From NCBI GenBank assembly GCA_016721605.1, contig JADKHS010000010.1, forward strand, positions 43,177-107,176: a stretch of DNA of 64,000 bases, in the 5' to 3' direction. How positions within the stretch are numbered: position 1 is the stretch's first letter; every line of letters starts with the position of its first letter. This DNA is from Nitrosomonadales bacterium. GTDB taxonomy: Bacteria > Pseudomonadota > Gammaproteobacteria > Burkholderiales > Gallionellaceae. The position numbers and the translations under genes were made by a program. The notes under the pieces were generated by a model, which worked only from the letters and a program-made list of their open reading frames with translations, had not been told where the DNA came from and did no database searches. Below, in pieces: positions 39,199-48,666 of this stretch.

Positions 39199-39225
39199 TG
39201 AGAATAGTTCGTAATTGTATTCTCA
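39199..39225. promoter_or_regulatory. Fur-like inverted repeat upstream of the siderophore receptor
   Basis: TGAGAATA (39199-39206) and TATTCTCA (39218-39225) form a perfect inverted repeat. TGAGAAT/ATTCTCA half-sites are typical of iron-box operators, though the spacing here is larger than in the classical 19-mer. A weaker GATAACGATATTTTTATC lies at about 39090-39107. The rest of the 517-bp gap shows no supported gene. Confidence 0.4.
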
Positions 39226-39499
39226 TGTCTAACACGATGCAAGACTTTACTCAATTTATAATCAATCTAAAGGGAGAACGAATTTCCAACGAAAAATGAT
39301 TCTGGACAGCTGGGATTCTGAATCAATCACCATCTTGCCGACTGTTCCAAAATCCATACATTTGGCTGTATCATGAACTACCGGTTAGCATTGAATATAT
39401 GTGTGCCAGCGAACGGATCAAAATTAATAAATTTAATATACTGACACCAGATTCGATTACTGTAAATTTCACTACTAATTAGAAAAGGGGTTGACCATT

Positions 39500-39910
39500 A
39501 TGCCAAGTACAATTTCAAATCAAGTAGAAGATGTAGTTGCAGCCACAGAAAACATGGCTCAGCGGACTGGTACAGCACTAGGAAATGTTTTGGACGCTAC
39601 AAAATCCGCCGGAAAACAAGCAGGAGCACTCGCCAGTAGCGAAATGTCTAATCTGCGTGCCGATTTAGACGATTTAATTTCTCGCATGCCTAACCTATCT
39701 GACGTTGATTTAGAAGAGGCCAAGGAGAAGTTGATGACAAAAATGGCCTCGGCAAAGGAAGTCGCGAAAATTGTCGCAGCCGATGCACGCAGACATTTCA
39801 ATGATGGGGTCGATTGCTCCAGAGGATATGTAAAAGAACATCCTTTGCAAGCAGTGGGATATGCGGCTGCAATTGGTTTTTTACTTGGCCTATTAGTTTC
39901 ACGGCGTTAA
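39500..39910 (+). CDS. ElaB/YqjD/DUF883-family membrane-anchored protein
   Basis: 136 residues. Long amphipathic helical region (about 1-105) with DLEEAKEKLMTKMASAKEV, then YVKEHPLQAVGYAAAIGFLLGLLVSRR, the C-terminal transmembrane anchor typical of YqjD/ElaB. In E. coli YqjD associates with stationary-phase ribosomes. ATG at 39500 preferred to the TTG three codons earlier; AGGGG is about 9 bases upstream. First gene of a yqjD-yqjE-yqjK-like set. Confidence 0.85.
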   Translation: MPSTISNQVEDVVAATENMAQRTGTALGNVLDATKSAGKQAGALASSEMSNLRADLDDLISRMPNLSDVDLEEAKEKLMTKMASAKEVAKIVAADARRHFNDGVDCSRGYVKEHPLQAVGYAAAIGFLLGLLVSRR

Positions 39911-39959
39911 TTTGATTCACCGCAGGACACTTAATAATTCTTAAGTTGAGATAAATGTC

Positions 39960-40328
39960 ATGTTTGAAAAAATCAAAAAAGCGAAACAGCTTGGCTTAAT
40001 TGCGCGTGATCGTATGGGCGATTATATGGAACTGGTGCCGATCTTAATGAAGATCCAGTGGCACTATTTGAGTGCCCAGATAATTAGTCATGTTATTTTA
40101 TTTTTTTTGGCATTATTAAGCCTGACTTTTTTAGGTGTAGCCATTATCATTAGCTGCTGGGAAACTCCGTACCGTGTGGCATCTGCATGGGGTGTTGTAG
40201 CTTTATATACCTTATCAGCTTGTGGGGTTTTTCTGACAAATCAAAATAGAACACGCCCAGACTGTCCATTTGAAACGTTACGTACCGAATTAGAGAAAGA
40301 TGCAAAGCTATTGAAGGATGCATTATGA
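39960..40328 (+). CDS. YqjE-like (phage holin superfamily III) membrane protein
   Basis: 122 residues with two transmembrane segments: HVILFFLALLSLTFLGVAIII (about 45-65) and VASAWGVVALYTLSACGVFL. The order after a YqjD-like gene and overlap by ATGA with the next gene match the yqjDEK arrangement. Function unknown. Confidence 0.75.
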   Translation: MFEKIKKAKQLGLIARDRMGDYMELVPILMKIQWHYLSAQIISHVILFFLALLSLTFLGVAIIISCWETPYRVASAWGVVALYTLSACGVFLTNQNRTRPDCPFETLRTELEKDAKLLKDAL

Positions 40329-40678
40329 CAATGTTATCGTCTCTTGAAGAACAAAAGAAAATTCTCTTGGATCGAATGGAAGAAAATCGGCGTAACTATC
40401 AAAATAATTTGATCCAACAACTTTCTGTTGCTGAAGATTTAACCGGGGAGTCCGGTAATTCAGGAGAATTTCCACGAAGCCATACCTTCAAACTCTTGAC
40501 ACATCATCCCTATTTGATAGGCATCGCATTAATTGCAGCTCTGGCAGTATCTCGTGGATCGTTGAGAAATATCTTGAAGAAGAATCTTGCCTTTGGTGCC
40601 GGTATATTAACAAGCAAAATAAAAATGTTGATTGTGCCCGTAATAATTCGTTTATTCCGATCGTATACTCGCTACTAA
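40325..40678 (+). CDS. YqjK-like protein
   Basis: 117 residues. Charged N-terminal helix (SLEEQKKILLDRMEENRRNYQ), then HHPYLIGIALIAALAVSRG as a hydrophobic segment. Assigned mostly from position after the yqjE-like gene and overall shape. The second hydrophobic stretch (MLIVPVIIRLF) is at the end. Confidence 0.6.
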   Translation: MTMLSSLEEQKKILLDRMEENRRNYQNNLIQQLSVAEDLTGESGNSGEFPRSHTFKLLTHHPYLIGIALIAALAVSRGSLRNILKKNLAFGAGILTSKIKMLIVPVIIRLFRSYTRY

Positions 40679-40697
40679 TAACATAAAATTACTGATG

Positions 40698-41930
40698 CTA
40701 TGCTGGCTCCTGATCCAAATCAAATGCCTTATGAAGCACGCGCACAGCCAGCTCCAGGTATTTCTCATCAATAACAACAGAGATTTTAATTTCCGAAGTG
40801 GAAATCATCTGAATGTTAATCCCCTCCTCCGCTAAGGTACGGAACATTTTGCTGGCGATGCCGACGTGCGAACGCATTCCGACTCCAACTACCGATACTT
40901 TGGCAGTCTTGTTGTCGCCCACCACATTTCGTGCGCCAATATGGCTTTGCACTTGGTTTTTCAGAATATCCATCGCTTTATCAAATTCATTGCGATGCAC
41001 GGTAAAAGAAAAGTCGGTGGAGCCATCCACACCGACGTTCTGAATTATCATATCCACGTCAACATTGGCTTCACTTACCGGCCCCAATATCTGGTAAGCG
41101 ATGCCCGGTTTATCCGGTACACCACGCACGGTGATCTTGGCTTCGTCACGGTTGAAGGCTATACCTGAAATAATCGCCTGTTCCATCTTTTCGTCTTCCT
41201 CAAAAGTAATCAGCGTACCATCGCCCTCTTCCTCGAAGCTGGATAGCACACGCAACTTAACCTTGTATTTTCCGGCAAATTCAACTGCGCGGATTTGCAA
41301 TACCTTGGAGCCGAGGCTGGCCATTTCTAGCATCTCCTCGAAGGTAATGGTCTTAAGGCGGCGGGCTTCCGGCACCACGCGCGGGTCGGTAGTGTATACG
41401 CCATCAACATCGGTATAAATCTGGCATTCGTCAGCGTGAAGCGCCGCAGCAATAGCTACCCCAGTAGTGTCGGAACCGCCGCGTCCCAAGGTGGTAATGT
41501 TTCCCTCGTTGTCTACGCCTTGAAACCCAGCCACTACAACCACATATCCGTTAGCTAAATCGGTGCGAATATTTTGCTCATCTATACTAAGGATACGTGC
41601 TTTGGTAAACGCACTGTCGGTGGTGATTTTAACTTGTGCGCCTGTATAACTTTTGGCCTTCAGTCCCTCTTGCATCAGCCCCATCGATACTAAACCAACC
41701 GTCACTTGTTCGCCGGTAGAAACTACCATATCCAGCTCACGCGGATCAGGCTGTGCTTGCATTTCTTTCGCCAACGCGATGAGTCGATTGGTCTCACCGC
41801 TCATGGCAGAAACCACGACGACAATTTGATGCCCGAGCGCTTTATATTTCGCCACGCGGCGCACCACATTTTTAATGCGCTCTGGGCTGCCTACCGAAGT
41901 ACCACCATATTTCTGAACAATCAGTGCCAC
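40698..41930 (-). CDS. lysC: aspartate kinase
   Basis: 410 residues. First step of the Lys/Thr/Met pathway. N-terminal kinase motif VQKYGGTSVGSPERI, then TLGRGGSDTTGVAIAAAL and the substrate-site DVDGVYTTDPRVVPEA. Two C-terminal ACT domains (DKPGIAYQILGPVSEANVDVDMI and MRSHVGIASKMFRTLAEEGINIQM) for feedback by lysine/threonine. GTG start at 41930 with an AGAGAAA site. An internal start for a beta subunit is common in this family but cannot be confirmed. Confidence 0.96.
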   Translation of the reverse strand: MALIVQKYGGTSVGSPERIKNVVRRVAKYKALGHQIVVVVSAMSGETNRLIALAKEMQAQPDPRELDMVVSTGEQVTVGLVSMGLMQEGLKAKSYTGAQVKITTDSAFTKARILSIDEQNIRTDLANGYVVVVAGFQGVDNEGNITTLGRGGSDTTGVAIAAALHADECQIYTDVDGVYTTDPRVVPEARRLKTITFEEMLEMASLGSKVLQIRAVEFAGKYKVKLRVLSSFEEEGDGTLITFEEDEKMEQAIISGIAFNRDEAKITVRGVPDKPGIAYQILGPVSEANVDVDMIIQNVGVDGSTDFSFTVHRNEFDKAMDILKNQVQSHIGARNVVGDNKTAKVSVVGVGMRSHVGIASKMFRTLAEEGINIQMISTSEIKISVVIDEKYLELAVRVLHKAFDLDQEPA

Positions 41931-42079
41931 GAGTTTCTCTATCCAAATTACAGAACAGGGTGAATTCTAACCTAAAACCAAAATACAACCCAAGCTCCAA
42001 ATGCCATTCAGCGAACTATCCCCTTGCAGAACGAATAGGAGACATTCATCTTCAAGTAAGTACGGCCTACCGGCCGCAC

Positions 42080-42112
42080 AAAAAAAAAGAAGGCGGCTTG
42101 CGCCGCCTTCTT
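42080..42112 (-). terminator. intrinsic terminator after the BI-1 family gene
   Basis: Hairpin GAAGGCGGC (42089-42097) TTGC GCCGCCTTC (42102-42110), extended by AA/TT pairs; nine T follow on the minus strand (42088-42080). It is 20 bp past the stop of the gene ending at 42132. It may work on both strands. Confidence 0.9.
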
Positions 42113-42131
42113 AAACTTAATTAATCCGGCT

Positions 42132-42815
42132 TTAATCGCGTTCACCACTAAGTGCCATCAGCAGGCTTAGGAGATTGACGAAAATATTATAAATATTCAA
42201 ATACAGCGACATGGTTGCCATTACATAGTTCGTCTCGCCACCATGTATGATTTGGCTGATGTCGTAAAGAATGTATGCCGAGAAAAGCAATACGGCGATA
42301 GCTGAGATAGTGAGCGACAAGGCTGGAATAGCAAAAAAGATATTGGCCAGCGAAGCGATTACCAGCAAAACTAGACCAATAAACAGAAACTTCCCCATAA
42401 AGCTGAAATCTTTTTTGGTAACAGTAGCGATGGTCGCCAAGCTAAAGAAAATCAGTCCGGTTCCGCCAGCAGCCATGCCCACAAGTTGGGCGCCATTGCG
42501 CAGATGGAGTGCATGTTGCAAAATTGGCCCAAGGAAAACACCCGCGACAAAAGTGAAGCCCAGCAGCATGGCGATGCCCCACACGCTATTGCGCAGCGCA
42601 GAGACAGCGAACAGCATACCCATCATCACGGCGAACATCAGCAGCGGAGCCATGATTGGATTCTGTGCCATAAACGAGAAATTAGTGGATAAGCCGATAA
42701 ATGCGCCCATGATCGTAGGAAGCATGGTAAGAGCCAGCATCATGTAGGTGTTACGCAGGACTTTATTTTGTACCAGCCCTAATGTACCTGGCTGCGAAAT
42801 GGTTTGGTATTGCAT
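42132..42815 (-). CDS. Bax inhibitor-1/YccA family membrane protein
   Basis: 227 residues, seven hydrophobic segments, final ones containing YILYDISQIIHGGETNYVMATMSLYLNIYNIFVNLLSLL, the conserved BI-1 C-terminus with the D...D pair. ATG at 42815 follows TTTGGAGAA. Bacterial members act as pH-linked calcium leak or protease (FtsH) modulators. A TTTAGAGG-like motif lies about 80 bp upstream. Confidence 0.88.
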   Translation of the reverse strand: MQYQTISQPGTLGLVQNKVLRNTYMMLALTMLPTIMGAFIGLSTNFSFMAQNPIMAPLLMFAVMMGMLFAVSALRNSVWGIAMLLGFTFVAGVFLGPILQHALHLRNGAQLVGMAAGGTGLIFFSLATIATVTKKDFSFMGKFLFIGLVLLVIASLANIFFAIPALSLTISAIAVLLFSAYILYDISQIIHGGETNYVMATMSLYLNIYNIFVNLLSLLMALSGERD

Positions 42816-42890
42816 GGTATTTTCTCCAAAAGGTCTATTTAACAACATACGTAAGAGTATCGAAGCAGGACAAAAGTTGCAATGATTGTG

Positions 42891-42907
42891 TTAATGGCGC
42901 CTCTATT
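42891..42907 (-). repeat. TAGAGGCGCC motif upstream of the BI-1 gene
   Basis: On the minus strand the bases read ATAGAGGCGCCATTAA, close to the right end of the acs-proximal element (TTAGAGGTGTCCATTAA), and in the same orientation relative to the downstream gene. Confidence 0.35.
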
Positions 42908-42937
42908 CGTGAACCGAACCTATTAAGAGCACGAGAA

Positions 42938-43674
42938 TCATTTGTCCAGCCATATAAATGTTCCCATCCTTCCCGTCACACCATCGCGCCTATACGAGAA
43001 AAATTTGTGCTGTCTGTATAGGTACACAGGCCGCCGCCGTATACACGCGTAATACCCAATGCGTTCAGGCGTAGGCCTGCAAGTTGATAGATGTCTGCGA
43101 GCCATTTTCCGGATGTACTCGGTACAAAAGCAGCAGTAGCCCGCGAATCCTTAGCAACAAATTCTGCACGAACTTCATCACCCACCTCGAAAGCTTGCAC
43201 ACCGATTGCAGGCCCCAGCCAAGCCATGAGCGTATCGGAAGGCACACCCATAGCACGCACGGTATGCTCAATGACCCCATCACACAATCCACGCCATCCT
43301 GCATGCACTGCGCTGATTACGCTACCTTTATCATTGCACAGCAGTACTGGCAGACAGTCCGCTGTCATAACTACACATACCGCGCCGACATCTGTAGATA
43401 CACAGGCGTCGGCTTCGGGCCAACACTCAGCCTGTGCCGCATCAACTACTGCTACACCATGCACTTGTTTAAGCCACACGGGCTCGCTTGGCAGCATTGG
43501 TTCCAACAGCATGCGATTGCGCGCCACGGCTAAAGGTACATCACCTACATTACTGCTTAGATTAAGACTGTTATAAGGAGCAGCGCTGATTCCGCCGTTA
43601 CGCGTGGTTTGTAGCGTCCTGACATTTTTTGGAGCCGGCCAGTCAGGGAGAATGCAATGTTCAAGCAGGTTCAT
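42938..43674 (-). CDS. pgeF: PgeF/YfiH-type laccase-domain protein (C-terminal frameshift)
   Basis: About 245 residues when corrected. Family members act on peptidoglycan precursors and purine nucleosides through a Cys/His zinc site. Seen: LKQVHGVAVVDA, VMTADCLPVLL, ISAVHAGWRGLCDGVIE and LGPAIGVQAFEVGDEV. The raw frame ends at 42976 (FSRIGAMV). Adding one T to the T-run at 42999-43003 restores FSYRRDGVTGRMG and a stop at 42938. Overlaps rluD by 14 bp. Confidence 0.88.
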
Positions 43675-44608
43675 TCGATGTACTCCTGATGTTTTTTAGT
43701 AGCTGCGTTATATCGTTTGGCATCTGAGCTTGCCATTCCAACCATTCACCTGTTATCGGATGCTCTAGCCCGAGTTGTGTTGCGTGCAATGCCTGACGTG
43801 GGAAAACGGCCAAAAGGGGGCGTAATTGTGGCGCGCATTTCTGCGCCCCCTTGATATATACAGAATCACCAACCAGCGGATGACGAATATAGGCAAGGTG
43901 AACGCGGATCTGGTGAGTCCGCCCGGTCTCCAGTTTGCAGCGAAGTAAGGTACAGCCGGGGAAGCGCTCCACTATGGTGTAATGCGTGGTTGCGGGTTTG
44001 CCGTCCTCCACTACTGCCATCTTCGTACGCAGCGTAGGATGGCGGCCTATAGGTACATTTACCGTACCGGCACGTACCACTTCGCCATATACCAGCGCAT
44101 AGTATTCGCGCTTTACGCTGCGTGCCTGCAACTGGCGCACCAGCGCTGTCTGGGCGGTAAGTGTTTTTGCAACGACCAGCAGTCCGCTGGTATCCTTGTC
44201 CAGCCTATGTACAATGCCGGCACGCGGTATTTCTGAAAGTTGAGGTGCATGATGGAGCAAGGCGTTAAGCAGTGTGCCATTCCAATTGCCGCTGCCGGGA
44301 TGCACCACCAGTCCTGCCAACTTGTTGATGATGAGTATGCTGTCATCTTCAAACAAGATGTTTAGCTCAATATCTTCGGCCTGATAAGGTTGTTCGGCAG
44401 GATTTGATTGCAGCACAACTACAATCGCTTCGCCGCCCCATACCTTTTGTTTGGAAGTGGTGGCCGCCCCATCGAGTTGAACCTGCTGCTGCGTGATCCA
44501 GTCTTGCAGACGGCTGCGGGAATATTCTGGCAACAGCTTGGCTAGTACTTGATCAAGGCGCATCCCCGCGCATTCGTGGGGAACCTTAAACGAAAGTGGT
44601 GCAGTCAT
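43661..44608 (-). CDS. rluD: 23S rRNA pseudouridine synthase RluD
   Basis: 315 residues from ATG 44608. N-terminal S4 domain (GMRLDQVLAKLLPEYSRSRLQDWI), catalytic signature GIVHRLDKDTSGLLVVAKT with the active Asp, then ETGRTHQIRVHLAYIRHPLVGD. Divergent from bamD, an arrangement common in proteobacteria. The ORF extension upstream overlaps the bamD promoter and was rejected. Confidence 0.93.
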   Translation of the reverse strand: MTAPLSFKVPHECAGMRLDQVLAKLLPEYSRSRLQDWITQQQVQLDGAATTSKQKVWGGEAIVVVLQSNPAEQPYQAEDIELNILFEDDSILIINKLAGLVVHPGSGNWNGTLLNALLHHAPQLSEIPRAGIVHRLDKDTSGLLVVAKTLTAQTALVRQLQARSVKREYYALVYGEVVRAGTVNVPIGRHPTLRTKMAVVEDGKPATTHYTIVERFPGCTLLRCKLETGRTHQIRVHLAYIRHPLVGDSVYIKGAQKCAPQLRPLLAVFPRQALHATQLGLEHPITGEWLEWQAQMPNDITQLLKNIRSTSNEPA

Positions 44609-44675
44609 TAGTGTAAGTGAGCTAGTTACAGCAAGGTTTGCGGTATAATTGGATACCATTTTTTTGGATTCTGCC

Positions 44676-45466
44676 ATGCGCCACAGTTTAACTTTAATTG
44701 TCCTGCTTATGCTAACTGCGTGCAGTATTTTCACTCCGAAGAACGAAAACCCACTTCCGCGCTGGCAGATTCCGCCGAGGGCGTTTACGCTCAGGCCATG
44801 GAGCAGATGAACAGTGCCAATTACCCTGGCGCCATAAAATTATTCGAAACCTTGCAATCCAGATACCCTTATGGCCGTTACGCGCAACAGGCACAGATTG
44901 AGACTGCATATGCCTACTACAAGCAAAACGAACCCGAATCAGCACTTTCTGCGGTGGAGCGTTTTATCAAGCAGTACCCAAACAGCCAGCACGTAGACTA
45001 CGCCTATTACTTGAAAGGCTTAGTTAATTTCGACGAAGATCTCGGTCTGTTTGGCGAAGGGTTTCAACCAGACGTGTCCGAGCGTAATCCCAAAGCACCG
45101 CGCGAAGCTTTTGATGCATTCAAAGATCTGGTCACACGCTTCCCTAACAGCAAATATGCGGCTGATTCAAAATTACGCATGCAATACTTGGTGAATGCGC
45201 TGGCGCGCCATGAAACGCAAGTCGCACGTTATTTACGCCGCGGCCATAATATCGCCGCTGTCAATCGTGCTAATGGCGTACTCATTGAATTCCCACAGGC
45301 TCCGGCCACACGCGAGGCTCTGCAAATCATGGTACAAGCCTACGATGCGATGGGACTGAAAGATTTACGCGACGATTCACAACGTGTGTTAGACAAAAAT
45401 CTTGCGAAAGATGGAACCAAGCCAGCAGTCAATCCAAACCCGTGGTGGAAATTTTGGAAAAGCTAA
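44676..45466 (+). CDS. bamD: outer-membrane assembly lipoprotein BamD (one frameshift)
   Basis: About 263 residues. Start ATG 44676 gives a lipoprotein signal (RHSLTLIVLLMLTACSIF) with lipobox Leu-Thr-Ala-Cys. The frame then slips at AACCC near 44750 (one C missing), after which TPR repeats follow: VYAQAMEQMNSANYPGAIKLFETLQSRYP, YYLKGLVNFDEDLGLFG. Part of the BAM complex. TATAAT occurs at 44644-44649, a possible -10 box. Confidence 0.92.
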
Positions 45467-45489
45467 GCAAATGCTGGGCTTTTTGTTTT
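45458..45489 (+). terminator. candidate intrinsic terminator of bamD
   Basis: AAAAGC ... GCTTTT outer stem and AGC/GCT inner stem around AAAT, overlapping the bamD stop, followed by TTTTGTTTT. The stem is short with an internal loop, so moderate support. Confidence 0.45.
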
Positions 45490-45695
45490 AGTGGCACCTA
45501 AATTAGGTTAAGCAAAAAATCGTTCAACCCATTTTATTTTTATTGATTTTTTGTAGATTTACCCCCATGGCTTGAAAATCCAGCGATACCTAGCATTCAA
45601 TATTAACCCCGTCCTTAAAATATATATACCAAGGCTAGATTCATAGCTCCCACTAACCTGCACCATTCAATTCATCTATCAGACATCGTACCTAC

Positions 45696-46253
45696 ATGTT
45701 AAAAACTATCGAAAAATGGCTTGAAGCTGCACTCTGGAACGGACGTTTTGTGGTGGTGGTAGCTGTTGTGGCAAGCATGGCCGCCGCCACTGCAATTTTT
45801 TATATGGCCACGGTAGACGTAGTTTATTTGGTTGGCCACATGTTGCACTATGCTGATTCTGCGCTGACCGAAGAGGCACGCAAACTTCTTCATGACCAAA
45901 CCATCTCCCATGTGGTGGAAGTAGTGGATGGCTACCTGCTTGCAACCTTCATGCTGATTTTCTCGCTCGGTATGTATGAATTATTTGTTAGCGACATCGA
46001 TGAAGCTCATGGCAGCAAAACCTCCAGCAAAATCCTGGTTATCGCAAGTCTGGACGATCTTAAAGCGCGATTGGCCAAGGTGATTCTAATGATTTTGATC
46101 GTCACCCTCTTCGAGGAAGCGTTGAACATGAAAATATCGTCCCCGCTTGACCTGCTTTATCTTGGTGGCGCTATCGCCCTGATTGGAGCATCGCTGTTCT
46201 TGACCCACAAAGCGGAAGACCACGGAAAAAATAGTGGCCATTCTATAACCTGA
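45696..46253 (+). CDS. YqhA family (UPF0114) membrane protein
   Basis: 185 residues, four hydrophobic segments: VVVVAVVASMAAATAIFYMA, YLLATFMLIFSLGMYELFVSDID (a family landmark), VILMILIVTLFEEALNM and LYLGGAIALIGASLFLTH. Function unknown. Followed 9 bp later by a small membrane protein gene, probably one unit. Confidence 0.8.
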   Translation: MLKTIEKWLEAALWNGRFVVVVAVVASMAAATAIFYMATVDVVYLVGHMLHYADSALTEEARKLLHDQTISHVVEVVDGYLLATFMLIFSLGMYELFVSDIDEAHGSKTSSKILVIASLDDLKARLAKVILMILIVTLFEEALNMKISSPLDLLYLGGAIALIGASLFLTHKAEDHGKNSGHSIT

Positions 46254-46262
46254 AAATAAGTT

Positions 46263-46535
46263 ATGTTCTCGCTACCCTCCATGTGGAACCTGATAATTTC
46301 CACCATCGTGTTTTTCATTGTTGCTTGGTATGTTCGCCGTTTTTTGGATGGGCAAGATTTTAGCAATGGTAAAAAACGGGACATACTGGTGTTTATATTT
46401 GCCTCCCTGGTGTCATGGGGTGCGGGAGAAGCGGCGGACTGGGCCCAAGAGAAGATAGAAGGAAAAAATCCAACAATAAAAAATTCGGGTGATCTCCCGC
46501 AACTACAAAAGGTAATCAATCAAATACCACAGTGA
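46263..46535 (+). CDS. small predicted membrane protein, unknown
   Basis: 90 residues. One or two hydrophobic segments (LIISTIVFFIVAWYVRRFL and ILVFIFASLVSWGAGEAAD), positive inside, and a polar tail. No family recognised. Position right after the yqhA-like gene and just before an MscS channel suggests a membrane or osmotic context, but this is inference. The following 137-bp gap holds a short hairpin, AGGCTA / TAGCCT, at about 46629-46644. Confidence 0.6.
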   Translation: MFSLPSMWNLIISTIVFFIVAWYVRRFLDGQDFSNGKKRDILVFIFASLVSWGAGEAADWAQEKIEGKNPTIKNSGDLPQLQKVINQIPQ

Positions 46536-46672
46536 CGAATATCACAAACACAAGCACTTAAAAAAGAAGCTCCCCATGAATCCAAAATTATCTGAGGGGC
46601 GTCCCCTGAGAATAGTCTAATAATTCACAGGCTATTTTTAGCCTATGTAATCAAATCAGCGGAAATCGTGCT

Positions 46673-47497
46673 ATGCCGAATCAAGTTTCTATTATAGAAC
46701 AAGCACAAAACACGCTCATTGACTTGGGCATCAAGTTTGGCCCTAAAGCCGTTGTTGCGATCCTTATCCTGATAGTTGGCTTTTATACAGGGCGCTGGGT
46801 CGGCTCAGTCTTCCATCGCTGGCTTAGTACACTCCAACTCGAGCCGCCGGTGCGATTACTTCTGGTGCGCGTCGTGCGCCTGATGGTGGTGGGTTTGTCC
46901 CTAATCATGGCGCTGCAAAATCTCGGTGTCGAATTACTACCCCTCATCGCTGGGTTGGGTGTGGCTGGAGCTGGTGTTGCCCTTGCGATGCAAGGGGTGT
47001 TGAGTAATCTCGCGGCGGGACTCACGATTATTTTCACCCAACCGTTTAAGGTCGGAGAGTATGTCGCCATAGTCGGCGTGGAGGGCAAGGTTGAGGAAAT
47101 CGACCTTTTTTCTACCCAACTTAGCCAAGCGGATTGCTCCGTAGTTGTAGTGCCTAACCGCAAGATTGTCGGAGAAATTCTGCACAACTATGGCCACATC
47201 CGGCAACTCGACCTGAGTATAGCCATCGCCCGAGCCAATGATATTGAGCGGGCGCTCATGGCAATTGACGAAGTGGTCAATGCAAATTCACGTGTATTGA
47301 AAGAACCTGCGGCATTCATTGGGGTGATGGCCCTTGCCGACTCATCAATCGGCATCGCTGTCAAACCTTGGGTTAAGGCATCCGATTACCTGCCCGTGGG
47401 GGCCGAAATCAACCGGGCGATCATCGAGAAAATTAGCGCTGCTGGTGTGGACTATCCACCCTCCGAGCGCAAAATTCGCATCGTCAGCGCACAATAA
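46673..47497 (+). CDS. MscS-family small-conductance mechanosensitive channel
   Basis: 274 residues, about the size of E. coli MscS. N-terminal helices (VVAILILIVGFYTGRWVGS), pore helix GLGVAGAGVALAMQGVLSNLAAGLTII, then FKVGEYVAIVGVEGKVEEIDLFSTQL and VVVPNRKIVGEILHNY. Second MscS protein in the window, and unrelated in size to the one at 2868. Confidence 0.93.
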   Translation: MPNQVSIIEQAQNTLIDLGIKFGPKAVVAILILIVGFYTGRWVGSVFHRWLSTLQLEPPVRLLLVRVVRLMVVGLSLIMALQNLGVELLPLIAGLGVAGAGVALAMQGVLSNLAAGLTIIFTQPFKVGEYVAIVGVEGKVEEIDLFSTQLSQADCSVVVVPNRKIVGEILHNYGHIRQLDLSIAIARANDIERALMAIDEVVNANSRVLKEPAAFIGVMALADSSIGIAVKPWVKASDYLPVGAEINRAIIEKISAAGVDYPPSERKIRIVSAQ

Positions 47498-47594
47498 CGG
47501 TGCCAATTGGCAGGACACGTTTAAACTTATCTGCCAGTCTGCCCGTTAAACAACACCGTGTCGGCAGCTACCCGTTAAACGTAAAAAACCATAT

Positions 47595-47837
47595 CTAAAC
47601 AAATTGTTGAACTTGTTGTAAATACAACTGCTCCACCTTCTTGCGAGCCCACGGCGTTCTGCGTAAAAATTTCAAGCTGGATTTTATACTGGGATCATGA
47701 GTAAAACATCGCACTGGCACAGCGATGCCCATAGCCTCCCAGCCCATGTTCTCGGATAGTTGCGTGACGATAGTTTCCAAGGTGATACCGTCCAAACTGG
47801 GAGTTTTTACTGTTTTTTTATTTGCGTCCATATTCAT
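47595..47837 (-). CDS. VF530 family DNA-binding protein
   Basis: 80 residues. GITLETIVTQLSENMGWEAMG and CFTHDPSIKSSLKFLRRTPWARKKVE match the VF530 (DUF2132) family, small proteins thought to bind DNA. Divergent from the pseudouridine synthase gene. Confidence 0.85.
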   Translation of the reverse strand: MNMDANKKTVKTPSLDGITLETIVTQLSENMGWEAMGIAVPVRCFTHDPSIKSSLKFLRRTPWARKKVEQLYLQQVQQFV

Positions 47838-47902
47838 ATTTTACATGTGATAGCGGGACTTGAGCATTTACAATAGTGTTCCTTTTTTAGTATGCACTTG
47901 CC

Positions 47903-48622
47903 ATGACAACCCCCGTTCGTCTCTCAAAACGCCTTGTCGAATTAACCTCCTGCTCACGCAAGGAGGCCGAACTTTATATTGCAGGGGGTTGGGTTATGGT
48001 CGATGGGCAAGTCGTGGACAAACCACAGGCCGTGGTGTCGCAGCAGGAGAAAATCGAGCTCCATCTTGAAGCCAGTCTCGCTCCGGTTGCGCCAGTGACC
48101 ATTTTGTTTCACCAACCGCCTGCCGCAGGCCTGGATGCCAACTCTGCGCAGCAACTTATTCGCGCCGATACGCGGGCGGCTGACGACCTATTCGGCATTC
48201 GCATCACCCAACAACACTTTGCCCGACTGAAGCAAGGTATAGCGTTAGAACAGAATGCAAGCGGCCTGTTAGTATTTACCCAAGATTTTCGAGTGGCGCG
48301 CAAGCTGATCGATGATGCAGCCACGATTGAGCAGGAATATATTGTGGAGATCGCTGGTGAACTTCCCCCTGATGGGCTCAAGCACCTTAACCACGGACTC
48401 AGTTTTAATGGTCGGGCACTGGCCCCAATCAAGGTCAGCTGGCAAAATGAAACACGGCTGCGCTTTGCCCTCAAAGGGGCACAACCCGGCCAGATCGCAC
48501 ATATGTGTAAAAGTGTCGGGCTAAAGGTGCTGGCCATGAAACGGATCCGGATCGGGCGAATGTCGATGGCCAAATTACAGCCCGGGCTATGGCGTTATTT
48601 GATGCCGCATGAGCGATTTTGA
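47903..48622 (+). CDS. RsuA/RluB/RluF-family pseudouridine synthase with altered catalytic motif
   Basis: 239 residues. N-terminal S4 RNA-binding domain (RLSKRLVELTSCSRKEAELYI) and a synthase domain (VARKLIDDAATIEQEYIVEI, GQIAHMCKSVGLKVLAMKR). The catalytic segment reads GIALEQNASGLLVFTQD where relatives have GRLDxxxSGLLxxT, so Arg and the nucleophilic Asp appear as Ala and Glu. Either a degenerate enzyme that only binds RNA, or a variant. Identity to a specific family member cannot be set. Confidence 0.78.
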   Translation: MTTPVRLSKRLVELTSCSRKEAELYIAGGWVMVDGQVVDKPQAVVSQQEKIELHLEASLAPVAPVTILFHQPPAAGLDANSAQQLIRADTRAADDLFGIRITQQHFARLKQGIALEQNASGLLVFTQDFRVARKLIDDAATIEQEYIVEIAGELPPDGLKHLNHGLSFNGRALAPIKVSWQNETRLRFALKGAQPGQIAHMCKSVGLKVLAMKRIRIGRMSMAKLQPGLWRYLMPHERF

Positions 48623-48666
48623 CTCTGACTGTTGCAATAGCTGGAATTTACTCTGTTCGATTTAGT

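Noticed and set aside
41931..42079. lysine riboswitch upstream of lysC
   Set aside because: The leader is short and shows no recognisable L-box elements.
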